A stretch of 51,239 nucleotides of DNA from Alcaligenaceae bacterium (GCA_013416445.1 JACCER010000024.1:1-51239), one strand, 5' to 3'; positions 35,473-45,074 are shown, counted from the stretch's first letter. Made by a program: numbers and translations. Notes: generated by a model from the letters alone, not told the origin.

Positions 35473-35691
35473 AAAGTCGGGTGTGTCGGGGGCTGTGCAG
35501 GCGCCTTGCGCAAGCCGTTACGGTCAGCGCCATCGAGGGGGCAAGGCCGCGGCTGTCTGAGCCCGGCGCTTGTCGGACCACTGGTCCGACCGGGCGAGTT
35601 CCGCGGACGCCTCGATGGCGCTGACCGTAACGGGAACCCCGTCAGGGGCGCAGCGCGTGAAGCCGAAACAGCCCTCGACACACCCGACTTT
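35473..35691. repeat. Nested inverted-repeat element B
   Basis: Outer arms 35473-35496 and 35668-35691 match at 23 of 24 positions. Inner arms 35515-35537 and 35611-35633 match perfectly over 23. Near the centre is a perfect palindrome GTCGGACCACTGGTCCGAC (35572-35590). The whole could fold as a long cruciform or RNA hairpin and may end transcription from both sides. Confidence 0.7.
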
Positions 35692-35756
35692 CGCAAGAAC
35701 AAAAAACACCGGACAACGCCGCCAAAACCAGACAGCGGCGTAAGCTGAGCAAATGA

Positions 35757-36407
35757 CTACAACGTAGTAACAGGGAAACTCAGTTTTGCCCCTGTCAGGG
35801 CTTGCAATTCAGCATCAGTAATATCAACCAGTTTTTCTATTACCTGCAGGCCCTGGGGTGTTGATTCAAGCACGGCCAGGTCAGTGTAAACGCGCGATAC
35901 CACGCCCAGCCCGGTAACCGGCAATGTGCATGTTTCAACAATTTTTGGTGTACCGTCTTTGGCATTGTGCTCCATGATGATAAACACCTTCTTGGCGCCA
36001 ACGGCGAGATCCATGGCGCCGCCCACTGCGGGAGGTTCGCCTGGCCTGCCCAACGACCAGTTAGCCAAGTCACCACTGGAAGACACTTGCATGCCACCCA
36101 TGATGGACAAGTCAAGATGGCCGCCACGCATGATGGCGAAGGAATCGACGTGGTGAAAAAAGGCCCCGCCTGTCAGCAGTGTGACTGGCATTTTTCCAGC
36201 GTTGATCATTTCAGGATCTTCCTCGCCCTCTGGCGCGGACGGGCCCATGCCCAGTATGCCGTTCTCGCTATGCAGCAGGATTTCATCGGCGGGATTCAGG
36301 TAGTCGCCCACCATGGTGGGCATGCCTACACCGAGGTTAACATAGCTGCCCGGCGCGATATCTTGAGCCAGGCGTTTGGCCATTTCCTGGCGTGTCAGTC
36401 TTTGCAT
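35757..36407 (-). CDS. pcaJ: 3-oxoacid (3-oxoadipate-type) CoA-transferase subunit B
   Basis: This 216-residue beta subunit has the catalytic Glu in LLHSENGILGMGP, followed by LTGGAFFHHVDSF and GGAMDLAVGAKKV. It transfers CoA between succinyl-CoA and a 3-oxoacid. By eye its sequence is closest to PcaJ (3-oxoadipate), but ScoB-type (acetoacetate) enzymes are similar. It follows subunit A by nine bases and is the last gene of this operon. Confidence 0.85.
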   Translation of the reverse strand: MQRLTRQEMAKRLAQDIAPGSYVNLGVGMPTMVGDYLNPADEILLHSENGILGMGPSAPEGEEDPEMINAGKMPVTLLTGGAFFHHVDSFAIMRGGHLDLSIMGGMQVSSSGDLANWSLGRPGEPPAVGGAMDLAVGAKKVFIIMEHNAKDGTPKIVETCTLPVTGLGVVSRVYTDLAVLESTPQGLQVIEKLVDITDAELQALTGAKLSFPVTTL

Positions 36408-36416
36408 GATCTGCTC

Positions 36417-37097
36417 TCAGCTTGAAATTTGCGGGTTGGGCACTTCAACGATGCGGTTGACGAATATGCCCGGCGTGACGATGGTTTCAGGATCGAGCTC
36501 GCCCAATTCGACCTTTTGCTTGACCTGAACGACAGTCGTCTTGGCCGCCATGCACATGACGGGACCGAAGTTGCGCGCCGCCTTGCGGTACACCAGGTTA
36601 CCCCAGCGGTCGCCCTTTTGCGCCAGCACCAAGGCAAAATCACCGTGCAAGGGGGGTTCGAACACATAGAACTTGCCATCGATTTCGCGCACTTCTTTGC
36701 CTTTGGCCAGATCGGTGCCATAGCTGGTACGGGTAAAAAACCCGCCAATGCCGGCTCCGGCCGCATGCAGGCGTTCGGCAATTGTGCCTTGTGGCACACA
36801 TTCCAGTTCTATACGGCCTTCTTTGTACATTTGATTGAACACATACGAATTGCTGGCTTTAGGAAAAGAGCAAATCATTTTCCGGACCCGCCCCGCCTTG
36901 ATCAGCGCGGCCAGGCCCACCTCGAAGTTACCGGCATTATTATTGACGACGGTCAGGTCGGTAGCCCCCTGGTCTATCAGGGCATGCAGCAGTTCGGTCG
37001 GATGACCAGCCCCGCCAAAGCCCCCGACCAATATGGTCGCTCCGTCGAAAACATCGGCCACTGCCTCGTGCAAACTGTCAACGAACTTGTTTACCAT
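36417..37097 (-). CDS. pcaI: 3-oxoacid (3-oxoadipate-type) CoA-transferase subunit A
   Basis: This 226-residue alpha subunit has the CoA-binding GGFGGAGHPTELLHAL and blocks NNNAGNFEVGLAALI, VPQGTIAERLHAAG and GDRWGNLVYRKAARNFGP, which match PcaI-type enzymes. With subunit B it would activate or deactivate a 3-oxo-dicarboxylic acid. It lies downstream of a thiolase, as in beta-ketoadipate and adipate pathways. Substrate is not proven. Confidence 0.86.
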   Translation of the reverse strand: MVNKFVDSLHEAVADVFDGATILVGGFGGAGHPTELLHALIDQGATDLTVVNNNAGNFEVGLAALIKAGRVRKMICSFPKASNSYVFNQMYKEGRIELECVPQGTIAERLHAAGAGIGGFFTRTSYGTDLAKGKEVREIDGKFYVFEPPLHGDFALVLAQKGDRWGNLVYRKAARNFGPVMCMAAKTTVVQVKQKVELGELDPETIVTPGIFVNRIVEVPNPQISS

Positions 37098-37165
37098 TAC
37101 TTGCTTGTTCCTACAGTTGAATTCGCTGGACGCTTTCGCCAGCGCATTGGTCTATGCTACCTGAC

Positions 37166-38344
37166 TCAGGCGACTTCAAACAAGCCTGCTGCGCCCTGGC
37201 CACCGCCTATGCACATGGTAACCACCACATACTTGGCGCCACGGCGCTTGCCTTCGATCAGGGCGTGGCCGGTAAGCCGGCTGCCCGACACGCCATACGG
37301 GTGGCCCACGGCAATTGCCCCACCATTCACGTTAAGCAGTTCGTCGGGAATGCCTAATTGGTCGCGACAATACAGCACCTGGCAAGCAAAGGCCTCGTTG
37401 AGTTCCCACAAGCCGATATCGTCAACCTTCAGGCCATTTCTTTCGAGCAGGCGAGGTATGGCGAATACTGGGCCTATGCCCATTTCATCTGGCTCGCAAC
37501 CGGCTACGGCAAAACCCCGGAAGATGCCCAGTGGCTGCAGGCCCCTGCGCTCGGCCAGTTTGCCATCCATGACGACACAAGCCGAAGCGCCATCGGAAAA
37601 CTGGCTGGCATTACCAGCGCTGATCGAGCCGCCGGGGAAGACTGAACGGATTTTCGCGACCCCTTCAAACGTTGTGCCGGCGCGTATGCCTTCGTCGGTC
37701 GCAATGGTGACTTGACGTGTGCTGACCCGGCCCGTGGCCTTGTCGACCACACCCATGGTGGTGGTCATGGGAACGATCTCGGCGTCGAACAGGCCAGCCG
37801 CCTGCGCCGCAGCAGCACGCTGCTGGCTGCGCGCGCCATATTCGTCTTGGGCATCGCGGGAAATACCATAGCGTTTGGCGACGGTTTCAGCGGTTTGCAA
37901 CATGTTCCAGTACAGTTCCGGCTTGTGCTTGATGAGCCAGGGGTCGCGGGCCATATGCATATTGACTTCATTCTGCACGCAAGAAATACTTTCCACGCCA
38001 CCCGCAACGATGACCGGCGCCTGCTCGGTCATGACGCGCTGGGCTGCCAGGGCAATTGCCTGCAAGCCAGACGAACAAAAGCGGTTGATGGTCATGCCGC
38101 CGGTGGTAACCGGCAAGCCGGCACGCAAAGCAATGGCTCGGGCGATATTGCGGCCCGTGGTGCCTTCAGGATTGGTTGTGCCCATGATGACATCTTCGAC
38201 CTCGGCCGGGTCTATGCCTGCGCGCGCCACGGCATGTTCGACTGCATGGCCGCCCAGTGTAGCGCCGTAAGTCATGTTGAATGCGCCGCGCCATGATTTG
38301 GCCAGGCCGGTTCTGGCGGTTGAGACTATGACTGCTTCTTTCAT
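37166..38344 (-). CDS. Acetyl-CoA acyltransferase (thiolase)
   Basis: This 392-residue thiolase has nucleophile Cys90 in [10 protein letters not shown], the His motif [16 protein letters not shown] and the second Cys in [13 protein letters not shown]. Degradative thiolases of this length act on medium or dicarboxylic 3-oxoacyl-CoA. Next to a PcaIJ-like transferase it may cleave 3-oxoadipyl-CoA to succinyl-CoA and acetyl-CoA. It could equally be a general beta-oxidation thiolase. It is distinct from the FadI-like enzyme at 28.6 kb. Confidence 0.88.
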   Translation of the reverse strand: MKEAVIVSTARTGLAKSWRGAFNMTYGATLGGHAVEHAVARAGIDPAEVEDVIMGTTNPEGTTGRNIARAIALRAGLPVTTGGMTINRFCSSGLQAIALAAQRVMTEQAPVIVAGGVESISCVQNEVNMHMARDPWLIKHKPELYWNMLQTAETVAKRYGISRDAQDEYGARSQQRAAAAQAAGLFDAEIVPMTTTMGVVDKATGRVSTRQVTIATDEGIRAGTTFEGVAKIRSVFPGGSISAGNASQFSDGASACVVMDGKLAERRGLQPLGIFRGFAVAGCEPDEMGIGPVFAIPRLLERNGLKVDDIGLWELNEAFACQVLYCRDQLGIPDELLNVNGGAIAVGHPYGVSGSRLTGHALIEGKRRGAKYVVVTMCIGGGQGAAGLFEVA

Positions 38345-38376
38345 TCTGCCCTCGCGATTGTTGTGTTTATGTGTTT

Positions 38377-40464
38377 TTACTTGAGCGCCTGGCCCGCTTC
38401 GGTGTTTTGCAGCAAGGCGGCTGGCTGCCAGAATTCGGCGGCCTTGTCGGACTGAGCTGCAAAGCGGCGAATGGCACGCACCACATTGAACAAACCCACC
38501 TGCTGCGCATAGTGCATGGGCCCGCCACGATGCAGAGGGAAGCCATAGCCGCTAAGATAGACTACGTCGATATCAGATGCCCGCAAGGCGATGCCTTCTT
38601 CGAGTATCCGGGCGCCTTCATTTACCAGAGCATATACGCAACGCTCGACAATTTCGCTATCGGTGTAGGTTCTGGGTGTAATGCCTTTTTCGGCACGATA
38701 GTCTTCAATGATTTTCTCGACCACCGGGTCTACGATGGGCGTGCGGCTGCCGGCTTCATACTTGTACCAGCCTGCGCCGTTCTTTTGTCCAAAGCGGCCC
38801 GCCATACAAAGGCGGTCAGCCACCACCGATAAATCGACATCCGGGTTCTCGGCCTGACGACGCTTGCGTATTGACCAACTGATATCCAGGCCTGCCAGAT
38901 CGCCCATGCGATGTGGCCCCATGGCGAAACCAAAGTTTTCGAGCGCCTTGTCTATGCTTGCAGGCGATGCGCCGCCCATCAGGATTTCTTCGGCTGCCGC
39001 ACGGTAGCTCATGAGCATGCGGTTGCCAATAAAGCCATCACAAATGCCGGACACGACCGGCTTCTTGCCGATTTTCTTGGCCATGGCAATGGAAGTGGCC
39101 AGCACATCTTTGGCGGTCTTGGCGCCACGCACGATTTCCAGCAGCTTCATGACGTTGGCTGGGCTGAAAAAGTGCAAGCCGATGACATCTTCAGGGCGTT
39201 TGGTGAACCCGGCGATGACATCGACATCAAGTCCAGAGGTGTTGGAAGCCAAAATGGCGCCCGGCTTGATAACGGCGTCCAGGGCCTTGAAGACCTTTTC
39301 CTTTACGCCCATGTCTTCAAACACGGCCTCGATCACGAGATCAACGTCGGCCAGGTCTTCGTAGCTCAAAGTAGTGCTGAGCAAAGCCATGCGTTCGTCA
39401 AGCTGGGCTTGCGTCAGGCGGCCCCGCTTGAGGCTGATTTCGTAGTTGCGCCGGATGATGCCAACGCCATGATCCAGTGCAGCCTGAGTGAGCTCGAGCA
39501 ACACGACGGGGATACCGACGTTCAGGTAGTTCATGCTGATGCCACCACCCATGGTGCCTGCACCGATCACGCCTACCTTGCGGATATCGCGCAGAGGCGT
39601 GTCGGCCGGGATATCGGGGATTTTTGTGGCGGTGCGCTCGGCGGCAAATACATGGCGTAGCGCCAGTGATTCAGGTGAGCCCATGAGTTTCACGAACAGT
39701 TCGCGCTCGTTGACCAGACCTTGATCGAAAGGCAGCGACACGCAGCCAGCGACGGCTTCCAGGCACAGCAGCGGTGCAGGCTGATTTTTATTGGCGGCAG
39801 CAATATTTCTGCGTGCAACCTGCAGGAAAGCCTCTGCGTCGGGTTGGTTGATTTTCAGGTCGCGCACGCGTTTCAAGGGGGTACCCTGGCGCACGACTTC
39901 TTTGGCAAATTCAATTGCGGCTTCAACCACCGGGGTCTCGACCACGCGATCAAACAGAGGGGTATTTGCCAGTGTGGATGCCTTGACGATACGCCCTGTA
40001 ACGATGAGATCGAGCGCAGCCTCGAGGCCCAGCAATCGCGGCAGGCGCTGGGTACCGCCCGCGCCAGGCAAGAGGCCCAGCTTGACCTCGGGCAGGCCTA
40101 TTTTGGCCTGAGCGGCCGCCACGCGAAAGTGCGTGCCCAGAGCCAGTTCCAGGCCACCACCCAGGCACACGCCATCAATGGCGGCAACCACAGGCTTGCT
40201 CGCCTGTTCGAGCACTTCGATGACGGTTCTGAGGCCAGGATGCCAACCTGACCTGGGCGTGCCAAATTCGGTAATATCGGCGCCACCGGAAAAAGCGCGA
40301 TCATTGCCTGTGATGACGATGGCGCTGACGGCGGCATCGCCTTCGGCCTGATCCAGTGCCTCGACCAAGCCTTTGCGCACAGCAAAGCCTAAGCCATTGA
40401 CGGGAGGGTTTTGTAAGGTGATGCGGGCGATTCCGTCCACGACGTCGTAAAGTACTTGGCTCAT
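38377..40464 (-). CDS. Enoyl-CoA hydratase / 3-hydroxyacyl-CoA dehydrogenase, second copy
   Basis: This 695-residue bifunctional enzyme has a hydratase domain with [22 protein letters not shown] and [19 protein letters not shown]. Then follows a dehydrogenase with GAGTMGGGI and [15 protein letters not shown]. It differs clearly from the FadJ-like protein at 29.9 kb in sequence and order of neighbours. GGAG lies nine bases before the ATG. It heads the catabolic operon; a 19-bp palindrome sits 35 bp upstream. No acyl-CoA dehydrogenase gene accompanies it. Confidence 0.92.
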   Translation of the reverse strand: MSQVLYDVVDGIARITLQNPPVNGLGFAVRKGLVEALDQAEGDAAVSAIVITGNDRAFSGGADITEFGTPRSGWHPGLRTVIEVLEQASKPVVAAIDGVCLGGGLELALGTHFRVAAAQAKIGLPEVKLGLLPGAGGTQRLPRLLGLEAALDLIVTGRIVKASTLANTPLFDRVVETPVVEAAIEFAKEVVRQGTPLKRVRDLKINQPDAEAFLQVARRNIAAANKNQPAPLLCLEAVAGCVSLPFDQGLVNERELFVKLMGSPESLALRHVFAAERTATKIPDIPADTPLRDIRKVGVIGAGTMGGGISMNYLNVGIPVVLLELTQAALDHGVGIIRRNYEISLKRGRLTQAQLDERMALLSTTLSYEDLADVDLVIEAVFEDMGVKEKVFKALDAVIKPGAILASNTSGLDVDVIAGFTKRPEDVIGLHFFSPANVMKLLEIVRGAKTAKDVLATSIAMAKKIGKKPVVSGICDGFIGNRMLMSYRAAAEEILMGGASPASIDKALENFGFAMGPHRMGDLAGLDISWSIRKRRQAENPDVDLSVVADRLCMAGRFGQKNGAGWYKYEAGSRTPIVDPVVEKIIEDYRAEKGITPRTYTDSEIVERCVYALVNEGARILEEGIALRASDIDVVYLSGYGFPLHRGGPMHYAQQVGLFNVVRAIRRFAAQSDKAAEFWQPAALLQNTEAGQALK

Positions 40465-40498
40465 TGCGCTAGGCTCCGTGCGATTTTAATTTGGCTAT

Positions 40499-40517
40499 AA
40501 TTCTGCAATGCAGAATT
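40499..40517. promoter_or_regulatory. 19-bp perfect palindrome, probable IclR-type operator
   Basis: AATTCTGCAATGCAGAATT is symmetric about one central base and lies 35 bp upstream of the hydratase/dehydrogenase ATG, just downstream of the IclR gene. IclR-family proteins bind palindromes of about this length. The dyad at 42446-42476 shares CAGAATTG. Confidence 0.62.
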
Positions 40518-40620
40518 GTCATCTGATAAGCGGGCAGTAAACAGCCATCTATCTTATCAGTGCATGGGTCGCGCTGTAAAGATCACCATGGAAGCGTCAA
40601 TGCTAATGTCTGATACCTGC

Positions 40621-41415
40621 CTAAGGCCCGCCCACCGTAGCCTTGAGTTTGCGCACCAAGTCAAGCAGCCTGGGCCTGACCTCGTCGAGCAGGAAAGCTG
40701 CTGGCAACTGAGACGATGGGCCGCCACAATTGATGGCCATGACAGGGAAACTCGTGCCCAGGTTCACACCAACTGCAATGCCATTGACGTGCTTATTCCA
40801 GTCGCCGAACGAACAGGTACAGCCCAGACGCTGGTAGTCGAGGAGAGCCTGGTCTATGCCGCTGATAATGGTCTGGCTGGCTGGTTCTTCGAGCTCACGT
40901 ACACGTTCAATGACCTCAAGCCGCTCTGCCTCGCCAGCCTCTGCCAGATAGGCTCGGCCCATGGCTGAGGTTGCAATAGGTATGCGCGATCCGACGTCCA
41001 TGCTTAGGGTAAGCGCCGCCTTGCTGCGACTGTTTTCGATGTAGAGCATGGAGAGGCGATCGCGTACGCCCAAAGTAACCATACCCTGGGAAAAGTCGGC
41101 CAGCTCTTGCATCCAGGGCCTGGCAACCTGGCGGATGTCTAGTTTGGCCAGCATACCCACACCCAGCGCCAGGGTAGCAACGCCCAAACGATACTTGCCG
41201 CTGTCTTCGTCTGGCGCCAGATAGCCCAGCCGCGTAAGCGTGGCCGTCAAGCGGGATACTGTTGATCTGGGCAAACTGCAGCGTTTGGCAATTTCCTGGT
41301 TGCTCAAGACCTTGTTACCCGAACGGAAACAGGCCAGCACCTCGAGGCCGCGCGCCAGTGCGGTCACAAAGTGCCGGTCTTTTTCTTTGTGCAGCTGTAT
41401 GCCGGAAGATGTCAT
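40621..41415 (-). CDS. IclR-family transcriptional regulator
   Basis: This 264-residue protein has the N-terminal winged helix (ALARGLEVLACF, then LSNQEIAKRCSLPRSTVSRL) and a C-terminal effector domain with LYIENSRSKAALTLSMDVGS and GMGRAYLAEAG-like blocks. IclR regulators often control aromatic or dicarboxylate catabolism through a small-molecule ligand. It lies between the binding-protein gene and the enzymes on the same strand, so it probably controls both. It has no strong ribosome site. Confidence 0.92.
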   Translation of the reverse strand: MTSSGIQLHKEKDRHFVTALARGLEVLACFRSGNKVLSNQEIAKRCSLPRSTVSRLTATLTRLGYLAPDEDSGKYRLGVATLALGVGMLAKLDIRQVARPWMQELADFSQGMVTLGVRDRLSMLYIENSRSKAALTLSMDVGSRIPIATSAMGRAYLAEAGEAERLEVIERVRELEEPASQTIISGIDQALLDYQRLGCTCSFGDWNKHVNGIAVGVNLGTSFPVMAINCGGPSSQLPAAFLLDEVRPRLLDLVRKLKATVGGP

Positions 41416-41446
41416 CTACAGACTGTTACGTTAACTGACACCCCAT

Positions 41447-42409
41447 TCAGTCGTCTAGACCCAGGTTGCCGATGATGTCCTTTTCTTCTTTGAAGGTGGT
41501 CTTGGCAAACTCGGAATAGGTATTGCTATCCATGTAGAAAGTGCGCACACCGTAGTTCTGGAGCACTTTCTGGAAAGCCGGGTCTTCCATGGCTTTCTTT
41601 ACTGCCTGGTCCAGCGTATTGACGATATCTTGCGGCAAGCCCTTGGGGCCAGCCAGCCCCAGCGGCGAAGGTACTTCAACGTTATAGCCGGCTTCTTTCA
41701 TGGTGGGCACTTGCGAAAAAGCTTCAGGGCGAACATCGGCGGCGCTGGCCAGAATGCGTACCTTGCCCGACTGCAGGAAGGGTAGAACGCTGTTGGCTAT
41801 GACAGCAGCCTGGGTGTGGCCACCCAGCAACGCAGTCATGGCTTCGCTATCGCCTTTATAAGGAACATGAACGAATTTGATGCCTTCGTCTTTGCCCAGC
41901 TTGGCCAAAACAACCTGGTTCCCGGTGTATCGGCCAGGTGTGCCGTATTCAATGGCGCCTGGATGCTTTTTGGCGTAGTCGACAAATTCATTAATGGTTT
42001 TAAAGGGGGAATCGGCAGCCACTGTGACCATGAAATCGTAAGTCCAGACGGAAGCGATATAGCTTAGGTCGCGGATGGGGTCATAGCGGGTTTTCTGCAG
42101 GTAGGGCTGGCGAAAGATCCCAACCGGCGCCAGGGTAAGCCGATAGCCGTCGGGCTTGGTGTTCATCATGTCGATCACACCCATGGAGCCGGCTGCACCA
42201 GGCTTGTTTTCAATGACCACTGGCTGATTAAGCTGACGCCCCAGGCTTTCGCCGAGCGCCCTACCGGCGATGTCGGTGACTCCGCCTGCGCCATAGGGGA
42301 CGATGATGGTGATGGGCTTGCTGGGGTAAGCAGCCTGAGCCTGAACGGCTGCGACCGGCAGCATGCCCGCCAAAAGACCAGCCAATACTATCATCTTGAA
42401 TTGTTTCAT
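41447..42409 (-). CDS. Bug/TctC-family periplasmic substrate-binding protein
   Basis: This 320-residue protein has a signal peptide (MKQFKMIVLAGLLAGMLPVA, cut after VQAQA) and the Bug/TctC start YPSKPITIIVPYGAGGVTDI. The GRYTGNQVV and VPYKGDSEAM loops bind carboxylates in this family. Such proteins feed TctAB transporters or act as sensors. No TctA or TctB gene is nearby, so this is an orphan receptor. The ATG at 42409 has GGAG six bases upstream; the frame is open 21 codons earlier but would lose the signal peptide. Some family members bind adipate or other dicarboxylates. Confidence 0.93.
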   Translation of the reverse strand: MKQFKMIVLAGLLAGMLPVAAVQAQAAYPSKPITIIVPYGAGGVTDIAGRALGESLGRQLNQPVVIENKPGAAGSMGVIDMMNTKPDGYRLTLAPVGIFRQPYLQKTRYDPIRDLSYIASVWTYDFMVTVAADSPFKTINEFVDYAKKHPGAIEYGTPGRYTGNQVVLAKLGKDEGIKFVHVPYKGDSEAMTALLGGHTQAAVIANSVLPFLQSGKVRILASAADVRPEAFSQVPTMKEAGYNVEVPSPLGLAGPKGLPQDIVNTLDQAVKKAMEDPAFQKVLQNYGVRTFYMDSNTYSEFAKTTFKEEKDIIGNLGLDD

Positions 42410-42445
42410 AGGAGACTCCGATAATGATTTGATGCGCCAGGCCCT

Positions 42446-42476
42446 GTGCAATTCCAATTCTGAATTAAACATGCAC
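42446..42476. promoter_or_regulatory. Dyad upstream of the tctC-type gene
   Basis: A 31-bp dyad pairs 11 of 15 positions: outer GTGCA/TGCAC and a perfect core AATTCTGAATT. It lies 37 bp upstream of the ATG. The core shares CAGAATTG with the palindrome at 40499-40517, suggesting the same regulator. Confidence 0.5.
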
Positions 42477-42700
42477 TTTGTCGGCTACGCTTGCCCTGCG
42501 CCAGTAATGTCTACGCTTCGCCTGCACGCTTGATGCAGAAAAAGAAAAAGGCCTGGGCTTTGAAAATGGGCGCGCGCGTTATATGGCCGCACCTGGCTAT
42601 GGTTCTGTACCAGAGAATTTTAGGTGGTATCGCGGTTGAACGCAATCCGTAGGCCAGATAAGGGCCGTAGGCAAATTACCCCACCCCCATCGCACTATGT

Positions 42701-42735
42701 AAAAACGCCCTGAAAAAATCCAGGGCGTTTTATTT
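42701..42735 (-). terminator. Rho-independent terminator after rpsQ
   Basis: AACGCCCTG and CAGGGCGTT form a 9-bp stem with an 8-base loop and T-runs on both sides, so it can work in both directions. It ends the S10 operon 18 bases after the rpsQ stop. Confidence 0.88.
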
Positions 42736-42752
42736 ACTGCTTATCTAATTGC

Positions 42753-43034
42753 TTAGATATTTCGCGAGGCTTCAACCAAACGCACGACAGTCCAGGACTT
42801 GTCGCGGGAGATCGGACGACCTTCTGCGATTTCGACCATGTCGCCTTCGTTGTACTGGTTGGTTTCGTCGTGCGCCTTGTACTTGGCGGAGCGTACGACG
42901 ATTTTGCCAAAGACGGGGTGTTTGACGCGGCGTTCAATCTTGACCACGACAGTTTTATCCATCTTGTTGCTGACAACCCGGCCAACGAGGGTACGCTGGC
43001 GCTTGGCTGTTTGGGTATTTTGAGTTTCGCTCAT
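42753..43034 (-). CDS. rpsQ: 30S ribosomal protein S17
   Basis: This 93-residue protein contains the S17 core [20 protein letters not shown], then [19 protein letters not shown]. It binds 16S rRNA early in assembly of the small subunit. It is the last gene of the S10 operon, one base after rpmC, and is followed by a terminator. Confidence 0.97.
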   Translation of the reverse strand: MSETQNTQTAKRQRTLVGRVVSNKMDKTVVVKIERRVKHPVFGKIVVRSAKYKAHDETNQYNEGDMVEIAEGRPISRDKSWTVVRLVEASRNI

Positions 43035-43035
43035 G

Positions 43036-43227
43036 TTACTTTCCTGCGTTCTCAGTCATGATGGTACGGACACGTGCGATATCGCGGCGGACTTTACCAA
43101 TTTGACTGGTGTTGGAAAGCTGCTGGGTAGCACGCTGCATGCGCAGGTTGAATTGTGCTCGAAGCAGGCTCTCGAGCTCGGTATTGAGCTCGGTGGCGTC
43201 TTTGGAACGGAGTTCGCTGGCTTTCAT
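43036..43227 (-). CDS. rpmC: 50S ribosomal protein L29
   Basis: This 63-residue two-helix protein ([20 protein letters not shown]) lies beside the nascent-chain exit of the large subunit. [13 protein letters not shown] is the conserved centre. Normal length and operon position. Confidence 0.97.
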   Translation of the reverse strand: MKASELRSKDATELNTELESLLRAQFNLRMQRATQQLSNTSQIGKVRRDIARVRTIMTENAGK

Positions 43228-43236
43228 ATGGTCTCC

Positions 43237-43653
43237 TTAAGCACCAATGTGGCGCGACACGAAAGTCGTGCGCAGTGGCAACTTAGCGGCGGCCAGGCGG
43301 AAAGCTTCACGTGCAAGCTCTTCGCTTACACCTTCCATTTCATAGAGCACCTTGCCGGGTTGAATTTCTGCGACCCAGAATTCTGGATTACCTTTACCTT
43401 TACCCATACGAACTTCGGCAGGCTTCTGCGAAATTGGCTTATCGGGGAAGACACGGATCCAGACACGGCCGCCACGTTTGATGTGACGGTTGATCGCACG
43501 ACGAGCGGCTTCGATCTGACGCGCGGTCAAACGACCACGGTCGGTAGATTTCAGACCGAACTCGCCAAATGACACTTCTGCACCACGTGTAGCCAGGCCA
43601 GTATTACGGCCTTTAAACTCTTTGCGGTACTTTCTGCGTGACGGTTGCAGCAT
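43237..43653 (-). CDS. rplP: 50S ribosomal protein L16
   Basis: This 138-residue protein ([19 protein letters not shown]) sits near the A-site and tRNA elbow. The block [21 protein letters not shown] is typical. It lies two bases after rpsC. Confidence 0.98.
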   Translation of the reverse strand: MLQPSRRKYRKEFKGRNTGLATRGAEVSFGEFGLKSTDRGRLTARQIEAARRAINRHIKRGGRVWIRVFPDKPISQKPAEVRMGKGKGNPEFWVAEIQPGKVLYEMEGVSEELAREAFRLAAAKLPLRTTFVSRHIGA

Positions 43654-43655
43654 GT

Positions 43656-44444
43656 TTATTCTCCTTCAGGGGCCGGAGCGGCGTCTGGCTTACGAGGGCC
43701 ACGACCACGTCCTGCACCAGCGGGACGGCGGCTGTCTGGGCGGTCGCCACGAGGCGCACGACGCGGACGACGCTCTTCATCGCGGGGAGCTGCGGTCTCG
43801 GGGGGCATTTCGCCGTTAGGCAGCATATCGCCCTTGTAGACCCAGACCTTGATACCGATGATGCCGTAGGTTGTTTGAGCTTCGGCTGTGCCGTAGTCGA
43901 TGTTGGCGCGCAGTGTGTGCAGGGGCACACGGCCTTCGCGATACCATTCGGTACGGGCAATTTCGATACCGTTCAAGCGGCCGGCGCTCATGATCTTGAT
44001 GCCCTGGGCGCCAAGACGCATTGCGTTTTGCATGGCGCGTTTCATGGCGCGGCGAAACATAATACGCTTTTCGAGCTGCTGGGCAATCGAGTCAGCAACT
44101 AGCTGAGCATCGGTTTCCGGCTTGCGGATTTCTTCGATATTGACGTGCACAGGCACGCCCATCAGGCGTTGCAGGTCGGCCTTCAGGTTTTCGATGTCTT
44201 CGCCGCGTTTGCCGATAACCACGCCCGGACGCGCCGAGTAAATGGTGATACGGGCATTCTTGGAAGGACGCTCGATGATGACACGGCCCACAGAAGCGCT
44301 TTTCAGTTTCTTCTTGAGGTATTCGCGCACGCGGATATCTTCGGCAAGCATGCCGCCGAAATCCTTATCGCTGGCGTACCAACGCGAAGTCCAGTTGCGC
44401 GTGACCGCAAGGCGGAACCCAATCGGGTGTATTTTCTGTCCCAT
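43656..44444 (-). CDS. rpsC: 30S ribosomal protein S3 with basic C-terminal tail
   Basis: This 262-residue protein lines the mRNA entry. The KH domain has [14 protein letters not shown] with its GxxG loop. The C-terminal domain ends near [10 protein letters not shown] tail of about 40 residues rich in Arg, Pro, Gly and Asp follows and makes it longer than E. coli S3 (233). Such tails are common in betaproteobacteria as far as I know. Confidence 0.98.
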   Translation of the reverse strand: MGQKIHPIGFRLAVTRNWTSRWYASDKDFGGMLAEDIRVREYLKKKLKSASVGRVIIERPSKNARITIYSARPGVVIGKRGEDIENLKADLQRLMGVPVHVNIEEIRKPETDAQLVADSIAQQLEKRIMFRRAMKRAMQNAMRLGAQGIKIMSAGRLNGIEIARTEWYREGRVPLHTLRANIDYGTAEAQTTYGIIGIKVWVYKGDMLPNGEMPPETAAPRDEERRPRRAPRGDRPDSRRPAGAGRGRGPRKPDAAPAPEGE

Positions 44445-44453
44445 TGTGACTCC

Positions 44454-44786
44454 TTAAGCGCCGACTTTGACCACAATGTGGCAAGTCTGCTTCTCGATGC
44501 GGTTACCGCGGCCTTTTGCACGGGCGGAGAAGCGCTTCATGGATTGACCCTTGTCTACGTAAACCGTAGTGACTTTGAGTTCATCGATATCGGCGCCGTC
44601 GTTGTGCTCGGCGTTGGCGATCGCGGACTCAAGAGCTTTCTTGAGCAGACCCGCGGCCTTCTTGGGTGTGAATGTCAGGATATTAAGAGCCTGTGCAACC
44701 GACTTGCCACGGATGAGATCCGCAACCAGGCGTGCTTTCTGGGCCGAAATATGGACTCCACGGATAATAGCTGTAGTTTCCATCAC
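44454..44786 (-). CDS. rplV: 50S ribosomal protein L22
   Basis: This 110-residue protein has the tunnel-lining hairpin and conserved [18 protein letters not shown] and [18 protein letters not shown]. It helps form the peptide exit tunnel. It directly abuts rpsS. Confidence 0.98.
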   Translation of the reverse strand: MMETTAIIRGVHISAQKARLVADLIRGKSVAQALNILTFTPKKAAGLLKKALESAIANAEHNDGADIDELKVTTVYVDKGQSMKRFSARAKGRGNRIEKQTCHIVVKVGA

Positions 44787-45062
44787 TTACCTCTTGGACT
44801 TTTTGTCCGCAGCATGGCCCTTGTACGTACGGGTCAGTGCGAACTCGCCGAGCTTGTGACCGACCATGTTCTCGTTGATATACACGGGAACGTGCTGGCG
44901 GCCATTGTGCACAGCAATCGTCAGCCCTATGAACTCGGGCAGGATGGTAGAACGGCGCGACCAGGTTTTGATCGGCTTTTTCTCGTGACCTTCGACGGCC
45001 GCATCGACCTTTTTGATCAGATGCGCATCGACGAATGGGCCTTTTTTGATCGAACGTGACAT
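44787..45062 (-). CDS. rpsS: 30S ribosomal protein S19
   Basis: This 91-residue protein ([20 protein letters not shown]) sits in the head of the small subunit. [20 protein letters not shown] is the family core. Normal length. Confidence 0.98.
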   Translation of the reverse strand: MSRSIKKGPFVDAHLIKKVDAAVEGHEKKPIKTWSRRSTILPEFIGLTIAVHNGRQHVPVYINENMVGHKLGEFALTRTYKGHAADKKSKR

Positions 45063-45074
45063 ATTGTTCGCCCC

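Larger units (their letters stand above)
35123..35756. other. Convergent intergenic region with two inverted-repeat elements
   Basis: This 634-base gap lies between the ends of fadD (plus) and the CoA-transferase B gene (minus). It is filled by element A (35160-35342) and element B (35473-35691), with a triple 8-bp tandem (CCTCACAG) at about 35364-35387. Small frames within it arise from the palindromes and are not supported as genes. Confidence 0.75.
42410..42752. other. Intergenic region between rpsQ and the tctC-type gene
   Basis: These 343 bases hold the dyad at 42446-42476, then no recognisable gene, then the rpsQ terminator at 42701-42735. A promoter for the tctC-type gene is expected, because the terminator should stop S10-operon transcripts. 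Confidence 0.6.

Noticed and set aside
35123-35756. Several 60-114-codon frames in the fadD / CoA-transferase gap
   Set aside because: They come from the inverted-repeat elements, occur on both strands and have no ribosome sites or family similarity.
36429-37715. A 428-codon plus-strand frame opposite the CoA-transferase and thiolase genes
   Set aside because: It is the mirror of strongly supported minus-strand enzymes in GC-rich DNA and has no family similarity or ribosome site.
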